From: an uncultured Collinsella sp.
GTDB taxonomy: Bacteria > Actinomycetota > Coriobacteriia > Coriobacteriales > Coriobacteriaceae
Length of the DNA: 64,000 bases
NCBI GenBank assembly: GCA_958415625.1
Contig: CATYZI010000001.1
Span: forward strand, 51,999-115,998
Reading direction: 5' to 3'
Position 1 is the stretch's first letter. The number at the start of each line of letters is the position of its first letter. The notes beneath the pieces were generated by a model that did no database searches, had not been told where the DNA came from, and worked only from the letters and a program-made list of their open reading frames with translations. Made by a program: the position numbers and the translations under genes. Shown in pieces: positions 1 to 8,033 of the stretch.

Positions 1-155
1 CATGCTCGGGTTATCCGCTGCTGTGCTACTTGGCAGCTGGTCTGCACTTGTCGGGCTGTGTGGGCGACTGGCATTACGTGCGGACCATCCTGCGCGACCG
101 CCGCATTGTCGCCTGTGAGGACACATCCTTTGGCGTGCGCTTTTTCGCAAGGTAG
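1..155 (+). CDS. C-terminal fragment of an unidentified protein
   Basis: A reading frame entering from the left edge (frame 3) is open to a TAG at 153-155. The last 50 codons read as a plausible protein tail: CSGYPLLCYLAAG, then GDWHYVRTILRDRR, ending GVRFFAR. Codon choice matches the neighbouring genes. The other two frames are less protein-like, although frame 2 has a short ATG ORF with a hydrophobic start. I do not recognise the family. The fragment lies 61 bp upstream of queH. Confidence 0.4.
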   Translation, partial: CSGYPLLCYLAAGLHLSGCVGDWHYVRTILRDRRIVACEDTSFGVRFFAR

Positions 156-216
156 TCTTTTTGGATGATTTTTCTGGGACGGGGATTAAAAAATCATTGC
201 AGGGGAGGAGATGCTG

Positions 217-792
217 ATGAAGCCGTTGCTGCTGCACGCCTGCTGTGCGCCGTGCTCGCTTGAGCCGGTTCGCCTGCTGCGCGAGGAAGGGTTTGAGCCC
301 ACGATTTGCTGGACCAACCCCAATATTCAACCGCGCGATGAATGGCAGCGGCGCTTGGACGAGCTGCGCCGGTGGTGTGCCGATGGCGACATCGAGCTTA
401 TCGAGGCAGGCGAGGACCGCGAGCGCTGGGAGGCCGGTGTGGCCCCGTTGGGCGCCGATCGACCCCGTCGCTGTCGTGCGTGCTATGCCTTGCGCTTGGC
501 CGAAGCGTGCCGCGTGGCCCAGGATCGCGGGTTCGAATATGTGGGTACGACGCTCGCCGTCTCGCCGTATCAGCTGTTCGAGACCTGTAATGACGTGCTT
601 GAGCGCTTGGCAGCGGCACATGGGCTCACCCCGGTCATTCGCGATTTTCGCCCGTATTACCCCGAGGCCACGCGTCGTTCGCGCGAGCTTGGCATGTATC
701 GGCAGAACTACTGTGGTTGCCGCTTCTCGGCCGTCGAGGCGGCCATGGACCGCGCCCGCATCCGCGACGAGCGCAAAGCTGCCAAAAAGTAG
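217..792 (+). CDS. queH: Epoxyqueuosine reductase QueH (DUF208 family)
   Basis: Predicted to reduce epoxyqueuosine to queuosine in tRNA, the last step of queuosine synthesis, as the non-orthologous alternative to QueG. The family signature cysteines are all visible: HACCAPCS (Cys9, Cys10, Cys13), RRCRACY (Cys86, Cys89) and NYCGC (Cys166, Cys168), which bind an iron-sulfur cluster and a second metal in known QueH. The length of 191 residues is normal. An ATG at 211 abuts the GGGGAGGAG ribosome site directly, so the ATG at 217, with a six-base spacer, is the likelier start. It lies just upstream of queA, and tgt follows at 5.8 kb, so three steps of one tRNA modification pathway are close together. 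Confidence 0.9.
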   Translation: MKPLLLHACCAPCSLEPVRLLREEGFEPTICWTNPNIQPRDEWQRRLDELRRWCADGDIELIEAGEDRERWEAGVAPLGADRPRRCRACYALRLAEACRVAQDRGFEYVGTTLAVSPYQLFETCNDVLERLAAAHGLTPVIRDFRPYYPEATRRSRELGMYRQNYCGCRFSAVEAAMDRARIRDERKAAKK

Positions 793-856
793 TTCATTTG
801 GGACGTTAGCCTGCTAGGATGTAGAGCGGACTTTAGCTATATAAGGAGAATCCGAC

Positions 857-2074
857 GTGTCTATGCGTACCGATGATTTTGACTATAACCTTCCTGAGGA
901 ACTGATTGCCCAGGCTCCTGCCGAGCCGCGTGACTCCTGCCGCCTGCTGGTGGTGGATCGCAAAGGCTCCCAGGCAGGAACGCCGCTGGAGCATGGCGGC
1001 ACCGTCGAGCACCGCATCTTCCGCGACATCATCGACTATATCGAGCCGGGCGATGTGCTCGTCATCAACAAGACGCGCGTGATGCCGGCCCGCCTGATCG
1101 GTCGCAAAGCCGGCTCGGGTGGCGTGGTCGAGACGCTGCTGCTCAAGCGTCGCGAGGATGTTGACCCGCTGGGTCACGTTTGGGAGTGTCTGGTCAAGCC
1201 GGGCAAGCGTCTGAAGCCCGGTGCTCAGATTGAGTATCGAGCCGGTGGCGCCCATGCGCCCGAGGGGGCTCCCGTGGTGCTGACGGCCGAGGTCATCGAC
1301 TTTGTCACCGATAGCCGTGGTGGCCGTCTGGTGCGCTTTGAGCCGGCCGGTTGCAATGCCGCCGGCGACCCGCGCACGCTCGACGAGGCCATCCATGCTG
1401 CCGGCCACGTGCCGCTGCCGCCCTACATTACCGATTACGAGGGCGACCCCGAGAAGTACCAGACCGTCTACGCCATGAAGGAGGAGCATTCGGCCGCTGC
1501 TCCCACGGCGGGTCTGCACTTCACGCCCGAGCTCATGGCGGCTATCGAGGCCAAGGGCGCGAAGTTTGCCGCCGTCGAGCTCGAGGTGGGTATTGATACC
1601 TTCCGTCTGGTGGAGGAGGACGACCCCACGCAGCACGTCATGCACACCGAGCGTTACCACGTGTCGCAGGAGGTTGTCGACGCCGTGCATAGGGCGAAGG
1701 CCGAGGGACATCGCGTGATCGCCGTCGGTACCACGGCGGTGCGCTCGCTCGAGAGCGCGTTTGACGCGGACGCGCCGGTGTCCGATCCGGCTGTGACGGC
1801 GCGCTATTTTGAGGGTCGTGAGGACGGCGCCGACACGCTCGGCCGCGGTGACATCGTGGTGCGCGAGAACGCGACGACGCAGCTCTACCTCATGCCCGGC
1901 TCGACCTATCACGTGGTCGACGCGCTGATCACGAATTTTCACGTGCCGCGCTCTACGCTCATGATGCTCGTGAGCGCGCTTGCCTCCCGCGACCAGATCA
2001 TGGATGCCTACGCCGCCGCCATCGAGGAGCGCTACCGCTTCTTCAGCTTTGGCGACGCAATGCTCATTCAGTAG
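857..2074 (+). CDS. queA: S-adenosylmethionine:tRNA ribosyltransferase-isomerase QueA
   Basis: Transfers and isomerises the ribosyl group of S-adenosylmethionine onto preQ1 in tRNA, giving epoxyqueuosine. The 405-residue protein starts with the family pattern DDFDYNLPEELIAQ and contains DVLVINKTRVMPARL, the conserved SAAAPTAGLHFTPEL block and a C-terminal TNFHVPRSTLMMLVSAL segment. Start: a GTG at 857 is eight bases from AAGGAG (843-848). An in-frame ATG at 863 is possible but has a 14-base spacer. It is 64 bp downstream of queH on the same strand, probably cotranscribed. A strong hairpin begins at its stop codon. Confidence 0.95.
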   Translation: MSMRTDDFDYNLPEELIAQAPAEPRDSCRLLVVDRKGSQAGTPLEHGGTVEHRIFRDIIDYIEPGDVLVINKTRVMPARLIGRKAGSGGVVETLLLKRREDVDPLGHVWECLVKPGKRLKPGAQIEYRAGGAHAPEGAPVVLTAEVIDFVTDSRGGRLVRFEPAGCNAAGDPRTLDEAIHAAGHVPLPPYITDYEGDPEKYQTVYAMKEEHSAAAPTAGLHFTPELMAAIEAKGAKFAAVELEVGIDTFRLVEEDDPTQHVMHTERYHVSQEVVDAVHRAKAEGHRVIAVGTTAVRSLESAFDADAPVSDPAVTARYFEGREDGADTLGRGDIVVRENATTQLYLMPGSTYHVVDALITNFHVPRSTLMMLVSALASRDQIMDAYAAAIEERYRFFSFGDAMLIQ

Positions 2075-2102
2075 GTTACGGCGTTTTCCAAACGCCGTAA
2101 CC
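2074..2102. terminator. Hairpin immediately after queA
   Basis: A perfect 13-bp stem (GGTTACGGCGTTT with AAACGCCGTAACC) and a three-base loop overlap the last base of the queA stop codon. There is no T tract after it. The same hairpin recurs after the SDR gene at 5348-5375, each time joined to the family A nested palindrome. It may stabilise or terminate the transcript. Confidence 0.6.
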
Positions 2103-2114
2103 GGCCGACGCTGC

Positions 2115-2212
2115 AAACCCGCCAGAGCGGCAATCTGACGTTCAATCGTCGGGCATGACCAGAAGGTCAATGCCCTCCTCTTTCACGTCATCTTGCTCGC
2201 TCTGGCGGGTTT
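2115..2212. repeat. Palindromic repeat family A, copy 1 (nested)
   Basis: An outer 15-bp perfect stem (AAACCCGCCAGAGCG at 2115-2129, pairing with 2198-2212) encloses an inner stem-loop at 2150-2174 (GGGCAT-GACC, loop AGAA, GGTC-A-ATGCCC). Related copies are at 5389-5488 and, inner part only, 11946-11980. The outer arm sequence differs from copy 2 but pairs perfectly in both. Confidence 0.8.
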
Positions 2213-2250
2213 TCGCTGACTTTGCCAGAACATCGGTGTTGCCGTGGTTC

Positions 2251-2287
2251 AACCTGCCAAAAAGGGACAGGTTTATTTTGGCAGGTT
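2251..2287. repeat. Hairpin with GGGACAGG loop
   Basis: A perfect 12-bp inverted repeat, AACCTGCCAAAA (2251-2262) with TTTTGGCAGGTT (2276-2287), has the loop AGGGACAGGTTTA. The loop shares GGGACAGG with the family B hairpins, although the arms are unrelated. Confidence 0.65.
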
Positions 2288-2341
2288 TTATCTGGGCAAA
2301 CGTTGTTGGCGCAATGGGGACTGGTTTATATGCACCAAGTT

Positions 2342-2370
2342 GGTGCAAAGTAGCCTGACCCCTTTGCACC
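2342..2370. repeat. Short hairpin (GGTGCAAAG arms)
   Basis: GGTGCAAAG (2342-2350) pairs with CTTTGCACC (2362-2370). It is one of a row of five hairpins filling 2074-2439 between the convergent genes queA and the coiled-coil membrane protein. Confidence 0.55.
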
Positions 2371-2376
2371 AAAAAG

Positions 2377-2439
2377 TTGCGGTGAGATAGTGCTTGAATT
2401 GGCCTTTTTGAGGGCTAAACAGGAACTATCTCACCGCAA
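2377..2439. repeat. Palindromic repeat family E, copy 1
   Basis: A perfect 15-bp inverted repeat, TTGCGGTGAGATAGT (2377-2391) with its complement at 2425-2439, has a 33-base centre. A second copy with similar arms is at 8660-8722. It lies just past the stop of the minus-strand gene at 2469, so it may act as that gene's 3' structure. Confidence 0.7.
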
Positions 2440-2468
2440 CTGCGTTGGGGCGTTTTTTGCCAACTGGT

Positions 2469-4250
2469 TTACTTGCTCGCAAACAGCCAGATTGCGATGA
2501 TCACCAGGATTGCGGCGATGATGCAGACGATGGCTCCGGTGAATTTGACGCGTGAGTCGCGGGTACGCTTGCGCACGTCGTCTTCGGCGGCCTCGAGTTG
2601 GGCAACTTCGCGCTCGGTCTCGGTATGCTCGGCCTTGTCGCGTGCCAAGGACCCGGCGAGCGATTCGGTGATTTCGGGATGGTCATGCACCTCGGTCGCC
2701 TGCTCGATAATCGCCTGCGCATGCGCGGCATCTGCCCGGGCGTTTGCGGTGGCCTGCTCTTGCTCGCGGCGTGCCTTGTCCTGCGCGGTGATCTTTTCGC
2801 GCAGCTCGCGCTGACGCGTCGCGGCGGCAGTTTTTGCGGACTGCAGCTCGTCGCGCGCGGCATCTGCCTCGGCCGTTACGGCCTGGTGCGCGCGTTTAGC
2901 GTCGGCGATGGGAGCCTGTGCCTGCTCGACGGCCTGCTCGGCGGCGGCAAGTGAATGCTCAAGATCGGCGGTCACGCGCGGAATGTCTTCCTCGGCCTTG
3001 CGGAGGGCGTCGGCAGCGTCGGAGATTTGCATAGACAGCTCGCTGGTGCGCACGGTGTAATTGGCGGGATTTGCCGAAGGGTTGCGCTGTAGCTCGGCAT
3101 ACTCGCGACGCAAGGTCTCGAGCTGTGCGCGCGTAGCATCGGCAGTTTGTCGTGCGGCGGCGACACCGGTATCGCGCTCAGCCTTCACTTTGTCGCGGAT
3201 GCGCTTGGAATCTTCGAGTCGACGAACCAGGCGGTTGCCGGTCTCGCGTGAACTCGCCTCGCGGGCTTCCGCGGCGTCGAGTGCAGCCTTCAGGCGGAGT
3301 TCGGTCGCATCGTCCTCTGCTTTCATTTGCTCGAGCTGGCCCTTGAGCTCCGTCGCTTTGGCGGCATGGGCATCACGGTTAATTTCAGCTGCCGCAGCGG
3401 TCTTTTGTGCCGTGGCGATTGCCTGGCGCTGGTCGGCGATGATCTGATCGTAGCGGCCTGCGATGTCCTGGCGCGTCTCGAGCTCCTCTGCCTGGTCGGC
3501 GATGCGCTGCTCAAGCTCGGACAGGTGGGCGCGGGCATCGGCGAGTGCCTTCTTTGCGGCGTTCATCTCGCGCATGGCCGACGCGCCCTGGGCGATAAAA
3601 GTGCCCACTGCGTTAGCGGTGTTTGAGACGGCGCTCCCCAGGTCGCGGCTCGTGGCGGGGGCATGCGAGGTGGTCGGGTGCGCGGCCTCGGCGGCATTCG
3701 TATCGGCAGTCTGCGGCGCGGCGATATTGCCGGTGCCGCCTTCGATCACGGAAAAGCCCGCTGCATGCGGGTCGACCGCGTCGGTGCCGATCGTGGGATG
3801 CTCGAGCTGCAGAAACGAGGGCATAGTGCTGCCCTGATCGGCAACGGGGGTCTCGCCGGGTACAAAGGTCGAGGCGGCCTCGGCAGCCTCTTCCTCTTCG
3901 GCGTCAACGTCGGCATCGGCGACAGCGTCCTTCATCGCTTTGACGGCATCCATCATGGAGTCCATGACGGCGTCGAGCTCTTCTTCCGAAGACACCTCGA
4001 TGGGGCCCGCTGCTTGCGGAGCGTTCTCAGCCTTGGGCTCAGTATCGCTCGGGTCCGGCTGCTCTAGCTGCTCTTCTTTGTCTTGCTCTGCGGCGACATT
4101 TGCGTCTGCGGCCTCGTCTGCGGCGGCAGGAGCCTCCTCGACAGCGGTATCAATGCCGCCATCGCTTCTGGTGGAAGTATCGCAGTCGTCAATGGTGTCT
4201 GCGGAATTATCAATATGCTGTTGAGTCTGGGGGTCCAGCTCGTCTGTCAT
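2469..4250 (-). CDS. Large coiled-coil protein with C-terminal membrane anchor
   Basis: A 593-residue protein of unknown function. Residues 1 to about 230 are acidic and low in complexity (runs of E, D and A), so probably disordered. From about 240 to 560 the sequence is heptad-like and rich in Ala, Glu, Gln, Arg and Lys, predicting a long coiled coil. The C-terminus has one hydrophobic segment (GAIVCIIAAILVIIAIWLFA) followed only by SK, a tail anchor. The start at 4250 (MTDELDP) is nine bases from GGAG. An upstream ATG at 4256 is too close to the site, and the open frame to 4382 has no good ribosome site. It is transcribed convergently to queA. A cell-envelope or division-related scaffold is possible, but nothing in the sequence proves it. 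Confidence 0.75.
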   Translation of the reverse strand: MTDELDPQTQQHIDNSADTIDDCDTSTRSDGGIDTAVEEAPAAADEAADANVAAEQDKEEQLEQPDPSDTEPKAENAPQAAGPIEVSSEEELDAVMDSMMDAVKAMKDAVADADVDAEEEEAAEAASTFVPGETPVADQGSTMPSFLQLEHPTIGTDAVDPHAAGFSVIEGGTGNIAAPQTADTNAAEAAHPTTSHAPATSRDLGSAVSNTANAVGTFIAQGASAMREMNAAKKALADARAHLSELEQRIADQAEELETRQDIAGRYDQIIADQRQAIATAQKTAAAAEINRDAHAAKATELKGQLEQMKAEDDATELRLKAALDAAEAREASSRETGNRLVRRLEDSKRIRDKVKAERDTGVAAARQTADATRAQLETLRREYAELQRNPSANPANYTVRTSELSMQISDAADALRKAEEDIPRVTADLEHSLAAAEQAVEQAQAPIADAKRAHQAVTAEADAARDELQSAKTAAATRQRELREKITAQDKARREQEQATANARADAAHAQAIIEQATEVHDHPEITESLAGSLARDKAEHTETEREVAQLEAAEDDVRKRTRDSRVKFTGAIVCIIAAILVIIAIWLFASK

Positions 4251-4544
4251 AGGCATGTGCTCCTCATCGTTGTTCGTCACCCTATGATAAAGTCTCGCGC
4301 CGACATCCCGCGCCCCGCAGCAAAGTTTCAAAACGTGTTCGATGACTCGTTGCATTAACAAAAACTCGGTCGCTCTATCCAATTTTTACTTGACATTCCC
4401 TTCGCCGAAAGACGTTGCACCGTTCGCCTGCCATGGGCTTTATTTTTCACTTGAACCCGCTAAAGTTGCATGTCAGCTTTTGGCGCGTGAAGTTGGATGC
4501 GCGCAGTCGACGGGCGGGCCCGTCGCGATTTGAAAGGACTTTGT
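4251..4544. other. Intergenic region between divergent genes
   Basis: 294 bp between the minus-strand coiled-coil gene and the plus-strand SDR gene, noticeably AT-richer than its flanks around 4330-4400. It must hold both promoters. TTGACA at 4390-4395 could be a plus-strand -35, but I see no convincing -10 at the right distance. I see no RNA gene or repeat. Confidence 0.4.
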
Positions 4545-5345
4545 ATGGGACTTTTCACTGGTAAGACCGTGATCGTCACCGGCGGCGGCAAGGCCACGCT
4601 CAAGGACGGTTCCGCCGGCTCCATCGGCTACGGCATCGATATCGCTTTTGCCAAGGAGGGCGCGAACCTCGTCATCACCGGCCGCAACGTCGCCAAGCTC
4701 GAGGCTGCCAAGGAGTCTCTCGAGGCTGAGTACGGCGTCAAGGTTCTGCCTGTTCAGGCCGATGTCTCCGCCGGCCAGGACAACGAGGCCGTCGTGCAGA
4801 ACGTTATCGACAAGGCGATTGAGGAGTTCGGTCGTATCGACGCCGTCGTCAACAACGCTCAGGCCAGCGCCTCGGGTGTGACCATCGCCGACCACACCAT
4901 GAATCAGTTTAACCTGGCCATTTATTCCGGTCTGTATGCCACCTATCTGTACATGCAGAAGGCCTATCCGCACCTGAAGGAGACCAAGGGCTCCGTGGTC
5001 AACTTTGCTTCGGGCGCCGGCCTGTTTGGCAACTACGGCCAGTGCAGCTATGCTGCCGCCAAGGAGGGCATCCGCGGCCTGACTCGCGTCGCCGCCAACG
5101 AGTGGGGCAAGGACGGCATCAACGTCAATATCGTTTGCCCGCTTGCTTGGACCGCTGCGCTCGAGAACTTCCAGGATTCCTATCCCGAGGCGTTCAAGGC
5201 CAACGTCCACATGCCGCCGGCGGGCCACTACGGCGACGTCGAGAAGGAGATCGGCCGCGTGGTCGTTCAGCTCTGCGGCCCCGACTTTAAGTATATGAAC
5301 GGCGAGACCGTCACCCTCGAGGGCGGCATGGGCCAGCGTCCGTAG
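4545..5345 (+). CDS. Short-chain dehydrogenase/reductase (SDR), possibly hydroxysteroid dehydrogenase-like
   Basis: A 266-residue NAD(P)-dependent oxidoreductase. The Rossmann start VIVTGGGKATLKDGSAG then SIGYG (residues 9-30) is an expanded version of the usual TGxxxGxG loop, with extra residues between TGG and GSIG. The catalytic Ser and YAAAK motif (Tyr-x3-Lys) lie in the stretch FASGAGLFGNYGQCSYAAAK. The end GETVTLEGGMGQRP is the usual SDR tail. The ATG at 4545 follows GAAAGGAC with a suitable spacer. Gut Coriobacteria carry several bile-acid hydroxysteroid dehydrogenases of this superfamily, so a steroid or bile-acid substrate is possible, but the substrate cannot be read from the sequence. 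It appears monocistronic and ends in the hairpin at 5348-5375. Confidence 0.85.
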   Translation: MGLFTGKTVIVTGGGKATLKDGSAGSIGYGIDIAFAKEGANLVITGRNVAKLEAAKESLEAEYGVKVLPVQADVSAGQDNEAVVQNVIDKAIEEFGRIDAVVNNAQASASGVTIADHTMNQFNLAIYSGLYATYLYMQKAYPHLKETKGSVVNFASGAGLFGNYGQCSYAAAKEGIRGLTRVAANEWGKDGINVNIVCPLAWTAALENFQDSYPEAFKANVHMPPAGHYGDVEKEIGRVVVQLCGPDFKYMNGETVTLEGGMGQRP

Positions 5346-5347
5346 GA

Positions 5348-5375
5348 GTTACGGCGTTTTACCAAACGCCGTAAC
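5348..5375. terminator. Hairpin after the SDR gene
   Basis: GTTACGGCGTTT (5348-5359) pairs with AAACGCCGTAAC (5364-5375). It is nearly identical to the hairpin after queA at 2074-2102 and, like it, is followed by a family A palindrome. Confidence 0.6.
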
Positions 5376-5388
5376 GGGCCGACGCTGC

Positions 5389-5488
5389 GCGGTCACCAGA
5401 GCGACAACTTGTCATTCAAAGAGGGCGGCATGACCAGAAGGTCTATGCCGTCCTCTTTTCATGCCAATTTGTTCGCTCTGGTGACCGC
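5389..5488. repeat. Palindromic repeat family A, copy 2 (nested)
   Basis: An outer 15-bp perfect stem (GCGGTCACCAGAGCG at 5389-5403 with 5474-5488) encloses an inner hairpin at 5421-5455 (GAGGGCGGCAT-GACC, AGAA, GGTC-T-ATGCCGTCCTC). Compared with copy 1, several outer-arm positions have changed on both sides so that pairing is kept. Confidence 0.8.
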
Positions 5489-5533
5489 TCGCTGATGTTG
5501 TCAGAGCATCGGCGTTACCTTGACTGTTGGATG

Positions 5534-5703
5534 TAGTCGTTGGGGACGTTCTTAAATGACTAGTCGAAAGGGACACTCTTGCCGGCACTTGGGGACAGTC
5601 CCTGAGTGCCGGCAGATTGGGGCGCTCATTTGCAAGATGGCGCTGAAGACTGTCCCCAACGTCTAGTCGTTTAAGACTGTCCCCAACGACTACCCAACGA
5701 CTA
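5534..5703. repeat. Repeat family C, copy 1 (GCCGGCACTT / GACTAGTCG modules)
   Basis: A mosaic of palindromic modules: GCCGGCACTTGGGGAC then AGTCCCTGAGTGCCGGC forms a hairpin, and TCGTTTAAGACTGTCCCC and AACGACTA units repeat on both sides. Related modules occur at 57602-57743 and 18724-18792. This fills most of the gap between the SDR gene and tgt. Confidence 0.65.
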
Positions 5704-5766
5704 GCGCGGGAACCTGATCCTAATGCACTAGTTTCTGTCGAGTCGGTGCTTCTTGCGGGTTGCCCG

Positions 5767-5772
5767 TATAAT
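5767..5772 (+). promoter_or_regulatory. Candidate -10 element for tgt
   Basis: A perfect TATAAT lies 38 bases upstream of the tgt start. No good TTGACA-like -35 stands 16-18 bases further up, so the promoter call rests on the -10 alone. Confidence 0.4.
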
Positions 5773-5809
5773 GGTTTGCGTATGAACCGCAACCAAGGAG
5801 TTCCAGTTT

Positions 5810-6949
5810 ATGGACCAGAACCTTTTTAAATTCGACCTGATTGCCGAGGATCCGACGACGCACGCGCGTGCCGGCGTACTGCACACCCCGCACGGCGACA
5901 TCGAGACGCCGATCTTTATGCCCGTGGGCACCAAGGCAAACGTCAAGGGTATTCCCACCGAGACCGTCAAGCAGCTCGGTGCCCAGATCGTGCTTGCCAA
6001 TACCTATCACCTGTCCATGCGTCCCGGCGAGGACACCATCGCCGAGCTGGGCGGACTGCACAAGTTCATGAACTGGCACGGCCCCATCCTCACCGACTCG
6101 GGCGGTTTCCAGGTCTTCAGCCACAACGACGCCGTCAAGCTCACCGACGAGGGCGTGCGCTTTATCGTCAACGATTACGACGGCCGCCACGTGTTCTGGA
6201 CGCCCGAGGACAACATGGAAATCGCCATGAAGCTCGGCTCCGACATCTGCATGCAGCTCGACCAATGCCCCGGCTATCCTGCCACGCGTGCCTATGTCGA
6301 GCGCGCCGTGGAGCTGTCGAGTATGTGGGCCGAGCGCTGCTACAAGGCTCATACCCGTGATGACCAGGCACTTTTTGGCATCGTTCAGGGTGGCATGCAT
6401 CTGGATCTGCGCCTGCGATCGCTGCGCCACCTGGAGGAGTGCGGCGACTTCCCCGGCTACGGCATCGGCGGCTACTCGGTGGGCGAGGACCATGAGACCA
6501 TGTTCGAGACGCTGGCGCCGCTGGTTTCCGAGTACATGCCTAAGCACAAGCCGCGCTACCTCATGGGCGTCGGCAACCCTACCACGCTCGTGCGCGGCGT
6601 TGGCGTGGGCATCGACATGTTCGACTGCGTGCTGCCGACGCGCACTGGCCGCATGGGTACCGCGTTTTCGAGCGAGGGTCGCCTCAACTTCCGCAACGCG
6701 CGCTTTGCGCACGACGACGGCCCCATCGACCCCACCTGCACCTGCCCGGTGTGCACGGGCGGCTACAGCCGCGCGCTCATCCGTCACATGGTCACGCAGA
6801 AGGAGATGCTCGGCGGTATTCTGCTGTCGATGCACAACATCTACTACCTGCTCAACCTTATGCAGCGTGCCCGTCAGGCCATTATCGAGGGCCGCTACGG
6901 CGCGTTTGTGAGCGACTGGATGAACAGCCCTGCGGCGGTGGACTACTAA
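5810..6949 (+). CDS. tgt: tRNA-guanine (queuine) transglycosylase Tgt
   Basis: Exchanges guanine-34 of GUN-anticodon tRNAs for preQ1, the entry of the queuosine base into tRNA. The 379-residue protein shows the family blocks FMPVGTKANVKG, ANTYHL, LTDSGGFQVFS (catalytic Asp96), GIVQGG, GYSVGE, DCVLPTRTGRMG (nucleophile Asp region) and a zinc site CTCPVCTGG followed by RHM. The ATG at 5810 is nine bases from AAGGAG. It follows a repeat-filled gap with its own candidate -10, so it is probably transcribed separately from queH-queA. It ends before the terminator at 7099-7144. Confidence 0.96.
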   Translation: MDQNLFKFDLIAEDPTTHARAGVLHTPHGDIETPIFMPVGTKANVKGIPTETVKQLGAQIVLANTYHLSMRPGEDTIAELGGLHKFMNWHGPILTDSGGFQVFSHNDAVKLTDEGVRFIVNDYDGRHVFWTPEDNMEIAMKLGSDICMQLDQCPGYPATRAYVERAVELSSMWAERCYKAHTRDDQALFGIVQGGMHLDLRLRSLRHLEECGDFPGYGIGGYSVGEDHETMFETLAPLVSEYMPKHKPRYLMGVGNPTTLVRGVGVGIDMFDCVLPTRTGRMGTAFSSEGRLNFRNARFAHDDGPIDPTCTCPVCTGGYSRALIRHMVTQKEMLGGILLSMHNIYYLLNLMQRARQAIIEGRYGAFVSDWMNSPAAVDY

Positions 6950-7098
6950 GAGCGGCGCGGGCGCTTGCAAAGCGCGGGCAACGGCAAGGGACGAGCGCCG
7001 GCCGGTCATCACGTTCGCTAACACCGTCTGCGCGACCGATGACCGATAGCTTGCAAGCACTTGATGCATCGTGGGTACCATACCGAATAGTTGATGTT

Positions 7099-7144
7099 CG
7101 GGCGGGTGTTTGGCGCATGGCGTCGACCCCGCCCGTTTTTCTTT
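7099..7144 (+). terminator. Rho-independent terminator downstream of tgt
   Basis: CGGGCGGG (7099-7106) pairs with CCCGCCCG (7128-7135) and is followed by a T-rich tract (TTTTTCTTTTTC). It lies just before the LOG-family gene, whose ribosome site begins about seven bases later. Confidence 0.7.
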
Positions 7145-7162
7145 TTCTCGATAGGAGCACCC

Positions 7163-7921
7163 ATGATTAAGAATGAAAACGTCGAGGGCGAGCCTGCCTA
7201 CGACGAGACGTACCGCCGCGGCCCCGTGGTCATGCGCGGCCCCATGATTCCTAAGGACAACACCTATGCCAACTTGCTGGCGCCCGAGGAGTCGACCGAC
7301 TGGCTGCATGCCGATCCGTGGCGCGTGCTGCGCATTCAGGCAGAGTTTGTCGATGGTTTTGGCGCGCTTGCCGAGCTTGGTCCTGCAGTGACCATCTTCG
7401 GCAGCGCCCGCACGCCCAAGACCGATCCGCTCTACAAGGCGGCGCGCACGGTCGGTCGCAAGATCGCCCAGCGCGGCGTGGCGGTTATCACCGGCGGCGG
7501 TCCCGGCGTCATGGAGGCGGCCAACAGGGGAGCGGCGAGTGTCAACGGCAAGTCGGTCGGCTTGGGTATCGAGCTTCCGCACGAGCACGGGCTCAACAAA
7601 TACGTGAACCTTGGCATGGACTTCCGTTACTTCTTTGTGCGCAAGACTATGTTCGTCAAATACAGCTCGGGCGCTATTGTGTTTCCCGGCGGGTTTGGCA
7701 CGCTCGACGAGATGTTCGAGGTGCTCACGCTGGTGCAGACGCACAAGGTAAAGCGCATGCCGCTCGTGCTGGTGGGCACCGAGTACTGGCAGGGTCTGTT
7801 CGACTGGCTCAACGGCCCGGTGATGGACGCCGATATGATTAGCCCGCTCGATCCGGAGCTTGTGCACATCACCGACGACCTCAACGAGGCCGTCGACATT
7901 GCCCTGAGCGGGCTGATGTAG
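7163..7921 (+). CDS. LOG-family protein (TIGR00730; cytokinin riboside 5'-monophosphate phosphoribohydrolase-like)
   Basis: A 252-residue member of the LOG/lysine-decarboxylase-like family, many of which hydrolyse nucleoside 5'-monophosphates to base and ribose phosphate. The diagnostic motifs are ITGGGPGVMEAANRGA and FPGGFGTLDEMFEVLT (PGGxGTxxE). About 60 residues precede the core, typical of the longer bacterial subgroup. The ATG at 7163 follows ATAGGAG. An open frame from 7091 crosses the tgt terminator and is not used. The physiological substrate is unknown. Confidence 0.85.
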   Translation: MIKNENVEGEPAYDETYRRGPVVMRGPMIPKDNTYANLLAPEESTDWLHADPWRVLRIQAEFVDGFGALAELGPAVTIFGSARTPKTDPLYKAARTVGRKIAQRGVAVITGGGPGVMEAANRGAASVNGKSVGLGIELPHEHGLNKYVNLGMDFRYFFVRKTMFVKYSSGAIVFPGGFGTLDEMFEVLTLVQTHKVKRMPLVLVGTEYWQGLFDWLNGPVMDADMISPLDPELVHITDDLNEAVDIALSGLM

Positions 7922-7953
7922 GGTGCTGTGACTGTTGTTATAGTAATGTGAAC

Positions 7954-8008
7954 GGCATACTGATGCTATTTAACATCAGTATGCCATCTAAACTGGGTAT
8001 ACTGATGC
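7954..8008 (+). promoter_or_regulatory. Palindromic operator of the toxin-antitoxin operon
   Basis: A perfect inverted repeat GGCATACTGATG (7954-7965) and CATCAGTATGCC (7974-7985) is followed by a third half-site GGTATACTGATGC (7996-8008). It sits 26-80 bases before the antitoxin start, where RelB-type antitoxins bind for autorepression. The third half-site overlaps a -10-like TATACT. Confidence 0.7.
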
Positions 8009-8033
8009 AAAAGACGAGGCGAGGAGGTCGCGT

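Noticed and set aside
2155..2358. Short ORFs beginning MTRRSMPSSF (also at 11954)
   Set aside because: They begin inside the inner hairpin of repeat family A. The shared peptide comes from the repeat, not from a gene family.
5720..7867. A 715-codon minus-strand open frame over tgt and the LOG gene
   Set aside because: Shadow frame that crosses a terminator and two conserved genes.
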